DNA from: Patella vulgata
Taxonomy: Eukaryota > Mollusca > Gastropoda > Patellidae
Direction: 5' to 3'
Assembly (NCBI RefSeq): GCF_932274485.2
Contig: NC_065880.2
Coordinates: 76,813,730 to 76,877,729, forward strand
DNA length: 64,000 nt
A program made the translations under genes and the position numbers. Shown piece after piece: positions 34,145 to 46,443 of the stretch. The notes under the pieces are model-generated. The model was not told the DNA's origin and did no database searches. It was given only the letters and a program-made list of their open reading frames with translations. Positions within the stretch are counted from its first letter, which is position 1; the number at the start of each line of letters is the position of its first letter.

Positions 34145-34342
34145 TTCCTCCGTCCTCTCCAACCGCGTGGGTTTTCTCAGCGTCTTTTGGTTTACTCCGG
34201 CAGCTATGGACCCCTACGCACAAACGAATTTTTAAAATAAAATTGAACCGTGTAATAATCTCGAAATGACCTAGTATGTTTCGAGTTGACGTAACCACCC
34301 CATTCTCTCTCTGTCGCCCCCCCCCCTCTCTCTCTCTCTCTC
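34145..34342 (+). mobile_element. SINE-B 3' two thirds
   Basis: CTCCAACCGCGTGGGTTTTC to GACCTAGTATGTTTCGAG, then TC and C runs. Confidence 0.8.
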
Positions 34343-34639
34343 GCAATGGGGGTTGATGTATATTTGGTTGCCTTTCAACCTGTGTTAATATCTCAATATG
34401 ATGGATTGAATCAAATAACATTGAGAGTTATTTTCCCAACATGAGGAATGTCTATCATTGATTTGTATCTGAATTGAATGTTTTAAAAATGTTAAATGTT
34501 TGAAATACCCCCCTGGCTTTATTACGTACAGTGTTTGTATATATGGCAAGTTCGGGCGTACTCAAAAAGATTTCTCGTATTCATTTGTACACCAGAATAC
34601 CATTAAATAGAATTGAGATTTGGCCCAATGATACATTAA

Positions 34640-34856
34640 GGCCACGCTAATCTGATTTTCTGTTCTTCGAGGCCTTGGTTAAAATTAAAAAAAACACATG
34701 AAAGATATTTAGTTTAAAATTTCAAAACTTAAAACTAAAGCTGTTGAACAGTGCATCAAAGTTTTCTCGTTTTTAAATTAGTCTTTTCCCGAAGAAATAA
34801 AAATAACCCTTTTTAACAGGCGTTTCCGAAAAACAGAAAATCAAATTGGCGGGGCC
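34640..34856. mobile_element. 217-bp MITE with TAA target duplication
   Basis: Inverted ends of about 27 bases: GGCCACGCTAATCTGATTTT against a mirrored AAAATCAAATTGGCGGGGCC, flanked by TAA on both sides. Three-base duplications fit PIF/Harbinger (often TAA or TWA). Single copy in this window. Confidence 0.65.
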
Positions 34857-35497
34857 TAAGTAACGTATGTATGTTAACCATGATCATTGAGTTTAGAAAT
34901 GGATTCCCAGATAGATCATTTTCAATGAAACCACGGTAGCCGAAATAACTATATACTTGTTTTAGACAGGACTAAAAGAATCGCTAAAAGCTTTTTATTC
35001 CAGAAACCGGAACTTAAACAACGAAACTAGTATTTCGGCATGGGAAAATTTACCCTGTCCGTCTGCAATTAGCTCCGCTTGAGAGCAGAACCGAAGCTCA
35101 GTGATGGACATTTTAATTCATAAATCGACGAGTTTAGTTGAACATGCTAAGAATAATCCGAGGATTTTGAGAGGTATTTATTTCCCCTCCATTTAATAAT
35201 TCGAGAATGTTTATTTAGTCTTTGTGTGTTTGAAAGGTGCAAAACGGTTTAGATGCACGTGACTAAAAGGTATGCGGAATTGGAGAAAAAGCTTCATTGG
35301 GCCGCCTGGTTGTTCGCGTATACAGTTCCGTGTTATTTGCGTTTCCTTCAGTTAACAATGCATTCTGCACACTTCAACGAAAATGTGAAAATTAGTTTTC
35401 CTCTCAACCAATCGTAAAATGTATAACCATAGACAATTTTTGCTATTTTGTCCAGATCAAGTCCAGTCAATTTGAGATGGAAAGATTGAGAATAATC

Positions 35498-35723
35498 TAT
35501 GGAAGACCAAACAGCTCTTTATTCGGTGTTTTTAATTCTTAGTTCTTAATTCATAGACCTTAATTCTTATTTCTTCATTTTTTGTCGTATTTCGACATTT
35601 TTGTGCATTAAAACTAAAATCTGTATCTTGAAATCAATATTGGTTTAGAATTTAGAACTAAGACCTATGAATCAAGAACTAAGAATCAAGAACACTGAAT
35701 AAAGGGCTGTTTGGTTTTCCATA
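35498..35723. mobile_element. FB-2 short palindrome
   Basis: TATGGAAGACCAAACAGC at the left mirrors GCTGTTTGGTTTTCCATA at the right. This is the FB-2 arms with the centre deleted, leaving a 226-base near-palindrome. Confidence 0.75.
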
Positions 35724-36716
35724 CTAATCGGCACCCGTTTGGATAAATCGACATATTTTCAAGCATAATTGGAATTACATCAAGTTTATCTCATTTATTA
35801 GCGTCGCAACATTTTCTGAATTACTATTTCATCTAATAAACTTAATATAAGAAGACTATTATTGAATGTCTGCAATGGTGGGTAGAAATGTCACAATAAA
35901 TAAATCGTGACCACTATCATAATAACAAGATTAACTAACGAAAACTAGTTTAATATGCTCTGTAGGTTTAAGCGTATCGTATTCTTAAGCAGCTTACAAT
36001 ATTATATGACACATTCAAGGGACAACATAGCAATGGAACCATAATAAGTGCAGGAGGACCGTACTGCACAAACACCAAAAAAACCGATAAGATAAACCCG
36101 CGGACAAAACCAACAACCCTCGAGGAATAAACAACATCCGAGGTCAAGCAATAAGCGATGTACAGTACCCAAAGACGTAATATAACTAATGCGACCGATC
36201 TTGGCGGTGGTTGTCTCTTGAATAGCGAGTTAGAACCCCTAAAATGTTATCAATAATAAGGGCGATAATTCGGATAGAATTTTGGATAATGGTACAATCG
36301 ATAAATGAGCAAAGCCCAACAACGAGAACATTCTGTAGTCCGAAGGGCTAAAGCACTACTATAATAGCAAGTGCAGGAGAACCGTACTACACGCAAACAT
36401 TGCGTAACAAGCTTTTTAATTTATGAATTATCAATGTAGAATCTCACTGCTTCTTATACTGGTGTTATATTTACCTGTATACACAATACCCCCAGCAACG
36501 GAAGTGCTTTAACGTCCAATTACACGTCCTAGTTCTTTATTTCAGGTTGCGTGCGTACCAGTCTATTAATCAACATTAAGCTTAACGAACTGACATATAT
36601 AAACTAGGTTCTTAGTAATAGTTTGCATATTAATGAAATTTCCAGAATATCATTACCATAGTAAACTTTATTGTCATCGAAGTTTGAAATAGTTACTGTT
36701 CGGAACCAAATGCGCT
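35724..36716. other. Unassigned intron sequence with a short direct repeat
   Basis: AGTGCAGGAGGACCGTACT (about 36048) and AGTGCAGGAGAACCGTACT (about 36371) frame some 320 bases of unknown sequence. No coding region seen. Confidence 0.5.
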
Positions 36717-36965
36717 AATCAAAGACAGACGTACACCATGCCGTGTATTATGATGGACACTTTACTAGGACAGCTACGTTGTCGCCGATTCTTCTGCCAG
36801 GGTTATATTTTACGTGTACACGTTACGTCTCTTTTCAATTGTATTCGAATAGAAAGACGCTGATCCTGAAAAAAATCCCGAGCAACTTTCTCGGCCAACA
36901 CGTGGATCAAAATCTTTTTAGTAAGCCAGTGCCTTACTCGCCGGGTAAGGTACCGTGGCTTCCAT
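36717..36965 (-). mobile_element. SINE-A, diverged
   Basis: Late body at the left (ACACCATGCCGTGTATTATG); head at the right (TTACTCGCCGGG, TACCGTGGCTTCC). Shortened in the middle, tail lost. Confidence 0.75.
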
Positions 36966-37611
36966 CAAAGTTCGTATATTGCATTAATTTTATGGCATGT
37001 TTATTGCATTGATTGGGGTTTGGGGTTGTGATCAAGGTTTGAAACAAAAAGTACAATCCGCCAATTTGCTAGCACGTAATATAAAACCAACCATTTACTA
37101 TTGAACACGCGCTAAAAGAAGGGAACGCAAAGTTGGGCTTTGTCCCATGGATTTAAATGTTTTTGCTTCCCTTAACATTTTGTGCCCCCTCTCAAATGGA
37201 AAAATGAATGTGTTTTAATACGCTTTTCTAACCTACATTAATTGCTAAACCAGTGTAAAACATACTGTATCGTGTTTTCAATGTGGCTAATTAATTCAAC
37301 ATCACATTGCTCAATGCAGTATCATATTATACTGTACTGTGGTACAGACATGATCCACAGGGCCCTGAGAGACCACCCGGGCCCTTCCTAACGATATAGG
37401 TATTCTTTTTGTACAAACTCCGGATCTAGTATCTGAAATGTACATGCATGCACCACCCCTCTGCAAGATAATGGTAGCAATGCCGGTAGTTTTCGGCTGT
37501 ATGTCCATTTTGTCAATTGACAATTAACTGTGGATTTAATGCCAAATTAAAAGTAAGATTAGCAGAGAGTTACCCACGGGTATCTTCATTACAACTCCAG
37601 CTGCTAAGACA

Positions 37612-37830
37612 TCCATCCACGTTTAATCCCCGGTTGTACGTGACACAGAGTAGGGTCGCCTGTCCAACCTCGTGGGTTTTCTCCGGGTCCTCCGGTTTCC
37701 TCCCGCTGCTAAAGACCACTACGCGCAAGCAAATTATTGAAATAAAATTAAAAGCATATGTTAATCCCGAAATGACCTAGTTTGTGTCGAGTCGACGTTA
37801 AACCCATCTCTCTCACTCTTACTCTCTACG
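37612..37830 (+). mobile_element. SINE-B, 5'-truncated
   Basis: Starts in the B box region (AATCCCCGGTTGTACGTG) and is complete to the TC tail; close to the reference copy. Confidence 0.88.
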
Positions 37831-38271
37831 TTTATAAACTAGGGATATTACTGGATATTGGAACAGTTTGTGCTTAACTCGATTCTAATTCTATCCCAGG
37901 CATCGAAGAGTGTTAATACCGACTAATAAGATTAAGATTTAAGCATATAGCCCTAGTCAGTGCCTTGAATGATTGGAACTTTACATTGTTACTCTCATCA
38001 AACGTAAACATCTCTATACAATCAGACTCTTATACCCAAAGGAATGGTGGCAATGTTGTCTTTTATAGCCATGCAGTCGATAAAACGGATAATACATGGC
38101 TTCACAGCAACGTTTGTAATCCCTGGAGACTGAATAAAATACATTATGTGGCAAAAATCGCTATTTGAAAGCAGGTTACTATAATGCACATCAATTTCTA
38201 TGTGCGATGAATAATCCAATATAAAAGTCATCATCGAGTGAGGAAAAATATATATTTAATTATCACAGTTC

Positions 38272-38801
38272 TGTACCGACTGCCATGCAGTATTCTATGA
38301 AGGACATTTTGCCCAGACAGCGGCGCTACGTCCAACTCTTATTCCGAATTCCAACTGTCAAGAGTTCTTTTACGTACTTGCCAATATGTTCACAGGACCT
38401 CGTTTTTTCGTCCCATCCGAACGACTCGGTGTTGTCTCTTGCCAACAGGCCGTCTGTTCTACAACAATGACAAGGGGTGGGGGGGCACGCCGTACAATCC
38501 TGATGAACTATCTCGTCCAACACCTCGATCGAACACGGGACCTCGTTGTTGACCGAGAAAGTTCATCGGGATTTTCCGGAGTAGTTTCCCCTTGCCAGTG
38601 GTGCAGGATGGATGGAACGAAAAACCGAGTTCCGTGTACACATTGGCGTACACGCAAAAGATCCCTTGGCAGTTTGAATTACCCATAGCACACTGTGTGA
38701 CGCATGTCCGTTTTTATCCCAGTCGGAACAGAAAAGTAGGACGTTAAACCCCATTTCATTTTTCATTTCATGTCTTACTCACTGGGCCACCGCGGCCCCC
38801 T
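38272..38801 (-). mobile_element. SINE-A split by an opposite SINE-A
   Basis: The outer minus copy is 38272-38545 plus its head remnant at 38770-38801 (CACTGGGCCACCGCGGCCCC). The inner + copy, 5'-truncated, is 38548-38769 (TTGACCGAGAAAGTTCATCG to a CATTTTTCATTTCAT tail). The inner one entered the tRNA-like head of the outer. Confidence 0.85.
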
Positions 38802-38960
38802 CTGGTTAGTGCGCGAGCGTCATACTAAGCGAACCAACGTGTTTCCATATGTTAAATGGTCTGAATTTTATAAATTTTCCTGGCGTGTTTTAGCTGGTTA
38901 ATATCAGTTCTTTATAAATAACAATCACCTGTTTATAACCTTTAACTTCATCCACGAATC

Positions 38961-39282
38961 GAAGCCACGGTGGCTGGGTGGTTAAGACGTTGGCTTGCTA
39001 GCCTGGAGGTCGGGTGTTCGATCCCTTGCCGAGAAAGTTCATCTGGGTTTTCCGACGTGGTTTCCTCTTGTCAGTGGTGCAGAACGAAGGGCCGACAGGG
39101 ACAGCTGTCTAGTCCTTCGGATGAGACGAAAAATCGAGGTCCCGTGTATACATTAGAATGCACGTAAAAGATCCCTTGACAGTTGGAATTTGATATAACA
39201 CACTGTATGGCGTATGTCCATCTTCATTAGCCCAGTATAGGCGCAGAACAGTAGGACGTTAAACCCCATTTCATTTCATTTT
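38961..39282 (+). mobile_element. SINE-A, near full length with target duplication
   Basis: Head GAAGCCACGGTGGCTGGGTG, B box GGTGTTCGATCCC, about 50 bases of late body deleted, tail CCCCATTTCATTTCATTTT. An 11-base duplication ATCCACGAATC lies at 38950-38960 and 39283-39293. Confidence 0.93.
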
Positions 39283-39489
39283 ATCCACGAATCCGTGCGA
39301 TATGTCTCTTTCACACCTAATTCGTTGAACGTGATTAGGGTCTGCCGATGATATATTACCAAATGAGTTTACTCGGTCATTAGGACAAGTTGTAGATAAG
39401 ATTGGATATGTATTGAGTTACCATGCTAATTTCCCAGCTACAGCCAATCGAGATTATATAGAAAACTGCCTCTAAAGCTGACGCAACCG

Positions 39490-39705
39490 AACGGAAATAA
39501 AATGAGGTTTAATGTACTATACCGCTCTGCACCCGCTGGCTTAATGATGACGCACACTGTATATGGTGTGTGCCCGTCTTCATTAGGCAAGTCGGTGAAG
39601 AAAGTAGGACGTTAAACACTATTGAAGGCACTACGGTTCACTACTATCTCTACCAAAACCGGGATCGAACCCCATATGCCTGGTTAGTGGACCAGCGCCT
39701 TAAAT
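39490..39705 (-). mobile_element. SINE-A composite
   Basis: Minus tail end (39490-39555), a + strand tail piece (CGTCTTCATTAGGCAAGTCG, about 39575-39625), then minus head sequence (CCGGGATCGAACCCC to CCAGCGCCTT). Parts of two copies. Confidence 0.7.
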
Positions 39706-39711
39706 TCGTTT

Positions 39712-39860
39712 GAACGTCCTAGCTTTCTGTACAGACTACCTTAATGAAGACGGGCACATACCATATACAGTGTGCTGTAAATGACATTTGCACTACATTC
39801 CACTCTCAAGGTTTCTTTCAGGTGTATCCAAACGTGTACATTTGGCAAGGATAGCCCTTC
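39712..39860 (-). mobile_element. SINE-A tail-half fragment
   Basis: GAACGTCCTAGCTTTCTG through TAATGAAGACGGGCACATAC to ATCCAAACGTGTACA. No head. Confidence 0.7.
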
Positions 39861-40204
39861 CCGAATAAACCCCATAAACAAACATGAACCGTGACGACAA
39901 CTTAAAATTAATAAAAAAAAAAAACCCCACATAGATATTGTTAATGAATAGAGAATTTTACAATCAAAAATTGAGAGTGTTGGATAATGAACAGTCAATG
40001 CAAATGAATTTTCTGAAATTCCAATTCTTAAATTAACTTCATGGGCGTCGACATCGTGTTTTAGGACTATAAGTTACCCCCCCCCCCCTTACATTTTGTT
40101 CATGACAATGTAAAATACCGGATAATCTAGCCAATGGCCTAGTTATTCTCAAATGTTAATAAACCATCCAGAGTAATATCCGTAGAATATCTGTCTGAAT
40201 GATA

Positions 40205-40472
40205 GAGACTACTGACAAGGGGACGACGCGCTTGAAAATCCCGCGAAATTATCTCAGCCAACACCGGAATCGAACCCCGCACTTTATGATTAGTGAACCA
40301 GCGCCTTTTATTTTTCTTTTTTTCTATTGTATTAAAATTCCGATACATCCCATCAAAATACAATATAAATCATACAATATCAAAATAAAAAAAATAAATG
40401 ACAGTTATATCACAGTATTCACAGACTGAAAAGAACCAGCGCTTTATTTAGTGAGCCACCGCGGTTCTCAGA
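40205..40472 (-). mobile_element. SINE-A head half with a foreign insert
   Basis: Body and head sequence (GGGGACGACGCGCTTGAAAA, CCGGAATCGAACCCCGC, then GAGCCACCGCGGTTCTC). Broken by about 130 bases of unrelated sequence flanked by copies of AACCAGCGC. Confidence 0.75.
40310..40435 (-). mobile_element. Insert with A-rich end inside SINE-A
   Basis: Flanked by GAACCAGCGCCTTTTATT and GAACCAGCGCTTTATTT, which look like a target duplication of a dozen or more bases. On the minus strand the insert ends in an A-rich run (GAAAAAAAGAAAAATAAAA) next to one copy, as a retroposed cDNA would. The source is not recognised. Confidence 0.5.
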
Positions 40473-41626
40473 GATTATATAGAAAATTGTGTCTTGATCT
40501 GACGCAAGCGATACAGCAATTATTGTTAATGCCGTTTACCTGTACTTCTTTTGGTAACCTTTCAAGGCATGACGCACTGATTTCAACCAAAACAGCCGGA
40601 TACAACTGTTTATAGCAAAACGTAGTAAGCTATTTTAAAACTGGCTATATTTATGTTGACACATGTACAAAAAAGTCTGAAAATTGCTGATATCAAGTAT
40701 GTACCCATTTTCAAGACGGGGACATTAGTTGAAATGATATTAAAGGGATTAGGTCGTGTGTAATCATTTCAATATTCGTGATTTTCTGTCATTTATAATG
40801 GATTAATTGATCACTTAATATAATTCCACTATAACTGACTTTATAACGTGACAGTTCTTCTGTTTGAACAAATCCCGATAAAGTAATACACTCAATATAC
40901 ACTCAAGCCTCAGGCAAGAAGAAAATCTCACAAATTCAATAACTCCTTAATTGTGCTCTATTCAATTTTGAAGACGCCTGGAAAGCCTTATTAGACTGTT
41001 AAGTCGATATTAAGTAAGGGGAAATGAATCTTCTGTCATGGCCAGTTCCTTTCAAACCCACGTCAAAGTTCCTAATATCCTGTATAAAGTCGAAATCAAA
41101 AGACAGACTCGATGTGTGATCTTTAACAAAGTCAGAGATTTTTATAAAATGCCTGTCTTATTTGTACATATTTTATTATTGGAACCCATGATGTGCTGTC
41201 TAATCTTCACAGTTACCCGGACGCCACACCGACAGTATATTTGTATTTTGCATCAATTTCCAGAAAGAAGAATGTTCAAGATGAAAGGCGCACATGTATT
41301 TTGTTAAATCTTTCAAATGTTTTCTGACAAATTCTAAAAATATAGTACTACAGACAGCAAAACATAGCCCACCACCAGTTATGTACATGTATGAAGATTA
41401 TTACCATTTTAATGTTTTCAAAATATTTCTCCACCATACAAGCAAAATTGGAAAACATTATATACATGGTTTCGATGCAAGGGGAAGAAAATACTTCAAA
41501 ACAAATTAACGGAACAGATTAAATCGTTAACGATAAGCAATGATAATAATTTCACAATACAAATCTAAACATCACAAAGGTTTTGATGCCAAATGACGTT
41601 ATTTAATGCAGGATTCATCCTTATAA
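40473..41626. other. Unassigned intron sequence
   Basis: A frame of 89 codons at 41038-41307 has no recognisable motif. No repeats identified. Confidence 0.5.
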
Positions 41627-41802
41627 ATAGTGGGGTTGTGTGGCCGAATGGTTTAACGCGTGCGCTTTAGTCCATAAGGTCTGTCATTGAGTCAAGTATC
41701 GTGATTTTGATTCCGGGCTTGTACGTGATAAAGCGTTGGGTAGCCTCTCTAACCTCGTGGGTTATCTCTGGGTTCTCCAGTTTCCTCCTACTGCTAAATA
41801 CC
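41627..41802 (+). mobile_element. SINE-B 5' two thirds
   Basis: Head GTGTGGCCGAATGGTTTAAC, body to CTGCTAAATACCCC, then an abrupt switch to SINE-A sequence. Confidence 0.8.
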
Positions 41803-41935
41803 CCTTTTACGTGCACGTCTGTGTACACACCGAACCTCGTTTTTTAACCGATCCGAACGACTAGACAGTGTTCCTTGCACCACCGCTAAGGGAAAATCAC
41901 ACCGGAAAATACTTTGAGAATAGAACTCTGCCCTG
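41803..41935 (-). mobile_element. SINE-A body fragment fused to SINE-B
   Basis: CTTTTACGTGCACGTCTGTG through CACACCGGAAAATAC; directly follows a + strand SINE-B truncated at TAAATACCCC. Confidence 0.75.
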
Positions 41936-41950
41936 TATAGTCGATATTTT

Positions 41951-42308
41951 ACACATACATTATGCAAGGGCTAAATCTGCATATTGCAGTCTTCCTTTAG
42001 GCCTGAAATGTTATCTAAATTATTAATTAGACATTAATTAACTTATCCAGACCATAATCTCGATGGCATCGCTACCTTGGATAAGGTTCCGATTTGCTGT
42101 TGGACATTCATTCATAATTAAATCATGAAATGGATAATCGAGACTATGTTTCTTATCCTACCGACTTTAGTAATGATGATCGAGGCTAGGCCGAAAATTC
42201 AATCGCTAAAACCTCGGTTCATAGTGGATCAATTTGACTGAAATTTTCAACAAATTCCGTTTACAGTATCTAGTATCTAGTTTTTATCTAATCTCCCACA
42301 ATGTATCT
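41951..42308 (+). mobile_element. MITE-1 copy
   Basis: Close to the copy at 2393, including GATGATCGAGGCTAGGCCG. The right side is followed by TTAA; the left flank is TTTA, so the target duplication is imperfect. Confidence 0.75.
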
Positions 42309-42706
42309 TTAAAACAGTATACCATTAAGTAATGCGGTTCTAGTCCGTTTAGCATCTGTAATACACACAGACTAAATAAACCCATGACAGTGTTTTCGAG
42401 ATTAAAATCGTTGATGGAGGAACTAAAATGTCGGTCAATTATTATAGCTTTGTGTCTGTTTTCAAGCGGCGCTAATTGTGAACTGACAGCGTAAATTTAG
42501 TATGAAATGTTGAAAAAAACTCATCTACAATTTGTTTATTTTCACAGCATTGTTCACTTAAATAATACTGTGATCACATTTATTTAGATAAATATCATGA
42601 AAACTTATTTTGTTGAAGTTTATTATCCCATATACATAAAATTAGTGTCACAGATGGTTTTCAACTCATTTTAATCGTTTGATTATAAATATTTAAATAC
42701 ACGGTG

Positions 42707-43115
42707 GTATGAATGGAATACCAAACAGCTCTCGATTCAGTGTTCTTAATTCTTAAGTTCTCATAGTCCTAAATTCGTATTTCCGACATTTGTACACTCA
42801 AATTAACATTTGTATCTTAAAATCAATATTTGTTTTACAAATCTGACATTTATCATACCAGATTTTTTAAATTGTATTTTTGTTTAATTTAGTTTAGTTT
42901 AATACGAAGTTTAATATGGAGATACAATTTATCGTTATATTAAAATACAATTAACGTAAACAAAAATACAATTTACAATCTGATATGACAAATGTCTGAT
43001 TTGTAAAACAAATATTGACATAAGATACAAATTTTAGTTTTAGTGTACAAATGTCGAAAATAAAAATTTAGGACTATGAATTAAGAACTAATAAAGAACT
43101 GGTTGGTTTCCATAC
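42707..43115. mobile_element. Foldback element FB-2 (about 410 bp)
   Basis: Two arms of nearly 190 bases: ACCAAACAGCTCTCGATTCA on the left is mirrored by AATAAAGAACTGGTTGG on the right. They enclose an AT-rich centre with TTTAGTTTAGTTTA. Related copies lie at 35498 and 5700. No coding sequence. Confidence 0.75.
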
Positions 43116-43769
43116 ATACCGTACGTTATGTGCATTACTTAATCCATTATTACTACATTAAATACACGCTGTATGAATCCAATGATAATAATTCACAAGG
43201 GTGATTAATGCATAGTAAATTAAAGAAGTTGTTAGACTATTGTTGCCAAGTTCGAAAAACGATTCATGTCTGCACTGATGTCAGTCATTTCATATAAACA
43301 GTAACCAGGAGCGTGCCCAAGGATGTGAGCACGGGTCAAACCAGAAACCCTTAGACAATTATTCTGCACATTTAGGTACAAATATACGGGCAGGATTAGG
43401 GTGTAGTGGAGCTAAAACTGTCGCCATTGCTTCGCACGTTAGTTATTTCAACGATGTTTCAATGAATGCGAGAAACAGATCCGCGCCACCATTTTAGACT
43501 TCATTAGTTTGTAAACGAATCGAATTGTTTACCTGTAAGAATGGCGCCCAGCCAGACGCCTTCTATTATTGATAAGCTACGCTAAAGCACATACAATAAA
43601 ATGATTGTATTTATTATGATGCTAAGGTTCTCGCTAATGGCTTGGGAATATGTGTCAAGTCCACAAAGCATACATATTTGATATAAGCCCATTAATAGGG
43701 ATTGATTGATCGGGGTATTACGATATATTGTGAAAGAAAGTAATAACGACAACACATCTTTCGGTACAA

Positions 43770-44110
43770 GGGGGTTGGGCGGTCGAATGGTTTAACGAAA
43801 TGAAATGAACTGAAATGGGGTTTAATGTCCTAATGTTCTGTTCCGACTGACCTATGAAATGAAATGTTCTGTTCTGTTCCAACGGAGCTAATGAAGACGG
43901 GCATATGCCATACAGTATGCTATGAGGAAAATTATGCCGGACAGCAGTGCTACGGCCTACTCTAATATTGATTGTACGTGACAAAGAGTGGGGTCGTCTG
44001 TCCACCCACACCCTCCCGCTGTTAATTACTCCTACGAGCAAAGCGAACTTTTGAAATGTAACTGAACCGTATGTTAGTCCCGATATGTCACAAAGCACTT
44101 AAAACCACAA
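43770..44110 (+). mobile_element. SINE-B interrupted by SINE-A
   Basis: Head GTTGGGCGGTCGAATGGTTT at 43772-43796, SINE-A to 43968, then GATTGTACGTGACAAAGAGT to AGTCCCGATATGTCA. The junction falls inside the tRNA-like head. Confidence 0.8.
43797..43968 (-). mobile_element. SINE-A tail fragments inside a SINE-B
   Basis: Two successive tail starts (GAAATGAACTGAAATGGGG and GAAATGAAATGTTCTGTTC), then late body to GGCCTACTCTAATATTGATT. It interrupts the SINE-B at 43770-44110. Confidence 0.8.
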
Positions 44111-44189
44111 TGTGCCTCTTAATGTTGTCCGAGTGAAAAAAAAGTTCACATCTTTCCTCTCCACATTTAGCATTAACAAAGAAAAGCAC

Positions 44190-44530
44190 TTTAAAGATAC
44201 ATTATCTAAAAGCTAAATCTGCCTATTTCAGGTCTTTATTTTGCCTTCAAGTGTTACATAAACAATTATTTCGACATTTATTCATAAGCCAAGCCTATAA
44301 GCAACTCGGTTGACCGAGATTTAAATGGATTAGAACGCCCGCGAGATTTAAAAGAATAACGATACAATGGATAATTGAGACCTTGCCAGATACAGTTGCT
44401 ACTATGTGATAAAACATAATCAACGCTACATCTTGTCAAAACTCCAAACATTAATAAATTCGCTCAAAGTAAAATAATTTGAATGCAACTTTCAATACAT
44501 TCATTTTCATTATCTATTTTTGAATTCTAG
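44190..44530 (+). mobile_element. MITE-1 diverged copy
   Basis: Begins GATACATTATCTAAAAGC, then AAATCTGCCTATTTCAGGTC as in the family. The middle is diverged but keeps GATAATTGAGACC. Right end unclear. Confidence 0.5.
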
Positions 44531-45600
44531 TCCCAATTCTATGTGCTAGTTTTATTTGTCAATAAATTAAATGAGCTTCCTTGAAACAGCTGTTGTAAAC
44601 GACTCCAATAAAAAGTGTAAACATTTGACCTATGTATCAGTGATAAATGGAACGGATAGACATTGAATAAATAATTAATTTTCGACAAACAAACCTATTG
44701 TTATTCAAAAAATTGTATTTTTATCTCATTTTTATTGTAATACTGGCCCATTATTTTACAAGAAGGTATCGATAGCGTTGAGTGATCAAGGGAGATAATT
44801 GGAATAATGAGACATTGACAATCACATTTGCCGTATATTTATTTGCATGTTTTCCATGAATTAACACATTCTTACTATATTATTGAAGTATTATGTTAAT
44901 TTTTCACAATAATGAGGTAGTATGTGATGGTATTTGGTAGTATTTAAATAGTATTGGGTAGTATTGGGTAAATCGTCCTGCCCGATTAGGACAACATTTA
45001 ATGTATCGTTTTAATTGATGTTTATTAATATTGATTCATGTATTATAAATAACACGACTTTTTATTATGTAGGTACCTGTATATGAAGGTATGTTCATTG
45101 GTGAATAACCCTGTTATAAAAAAAAATAATTAAATAAAATCTTTTTTTGAACTATTGTAGCAAGAAAGGCCAGCTCTTAATCTTAGTCTTACTTTATGCT
45201 TCTTTAACAAAGCTATTTTGTACAATTGGTTTTATTGGGTAAGCTAACCTTGACTAAGACAACCCATGTGTTTGCATAGTTTAAAGTTTTAGCTAACTAG
45301 AAACCGTATTTATAATTGGCACGGTGAAGTCTTAGTTCGAGTTAACACAATTCCTTTCTATTGATTTAACCTAAAAAGTTACATAGCCGTCATTGATTTA
45401 CATTTTACTCACGCTAATCATCAAACAACTGTACTCTATAATAGAGTTATCGTTACTGACAGACTCGACTTGTTGACACCATAATGGCGTTAAGTGGTCA
45501 CATTTGTCGACAATTATCATCATAGTTACTGCAATTAAATCACAAATCGTTATTCTAAAGGTGGTAGAAAGAGAAGCATGTAGATTCTGAATTGAACTCC
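44531..45600. other. Unassigned intron sequence
   Basis: AT-rich; only a small GTAGTATTTGG-type repeat near 44925-44970 stands out. Confidence 0.5.
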
Positions 45601-45652
45601 GAGAAATGGGGTTTAACGTCCACTCAACACAAACTAGGTCATTTCAGGACTA
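45601..45652 (-). mobile_element. SINE-B 3' end fragment
   Basis: GAAATGGGGTTTAACGTCC, ACACAAACTAGGTCATTTC only; fused to a MITE-1 copy. Confidence 0.75.
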
Positions 45653-45654
45653 GT

Positions 45655-45920
45655 TTTGACAAAATGAAGCGTATATTGTTTATTATCGTAGCAACAGTAC
45701 TTGACAATCGAGCCTATGTCTCGATTATCTATTTATCGTCATACTCTTAAATGACCGCAGTGTTTTAAACTACAAAAAATCTAAGTAGAGAGTTGATTAT
45801 GAGGTTGTCTTGTTAATAAAAATGTCTAAATCATAATTCATATAACATTTGAAGTCCGAAAAAGACCTTCAATAGGCAGATTTAGCTCTTACTTAAACGC
45901 ATCTTTAAGAGACCATCCAA
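45655..45920 (-). mobile_element. MITE-1 partial copy
   Basis: A minus-strand copy ending AGGCAGATTTAGCTCTTAC at the right. The left side abuts a SINE-B tail fragment (45601-45652), which appears to have replaced its far end. Confidence 0.6.
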
Positions 45921-46443
45921 ATCCTATAACTACATTAGTTCTGAATGTTATTCTTTCATGGTTAATTTTTGTAAAAGACGCTCAAATATATCATTTTTTA
46001 TCGTACATTAATAATGTTAACGAACTTCAAATATGGAGATAAAGATATACCACGAAAGAAAGTAATAATGACAACACATCTATTGGAACCAATTATTCCT
46101 CTAAGTGATTCTTCGTATTACAATTTTAAAATATAGCACACTATGTCAATATTTATCGTACATTGATTATGTTACCAAACAAAATATGCCCTCAAATCGT
46201 TAAAAGCGCACCTTATTGGCGGGCATATTGAAAATAATGAATTGGAATGTTATGAAAGGATTTTTTTTAGTGCTATTATGAAAGGAATTTTTTAGTTTTA
46301 GTGTTGTTATGAACTAAGAACATAATGTTAATTGATTTTAGAATAACGTAAATATAAATCAAATGCAATTAGGTCTTTAAAGTTAGAACTTTATAACAGG
46401 CGAAGCAAACTGTTTGATAAATGGCATGCATTATCAATTTGAA

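Noticed and set aside
42707-43115. LTR-type element because of long terminal repeats
   Set aside because: The repeats are inverted, not direct, and there is no retroelement coding sequence.
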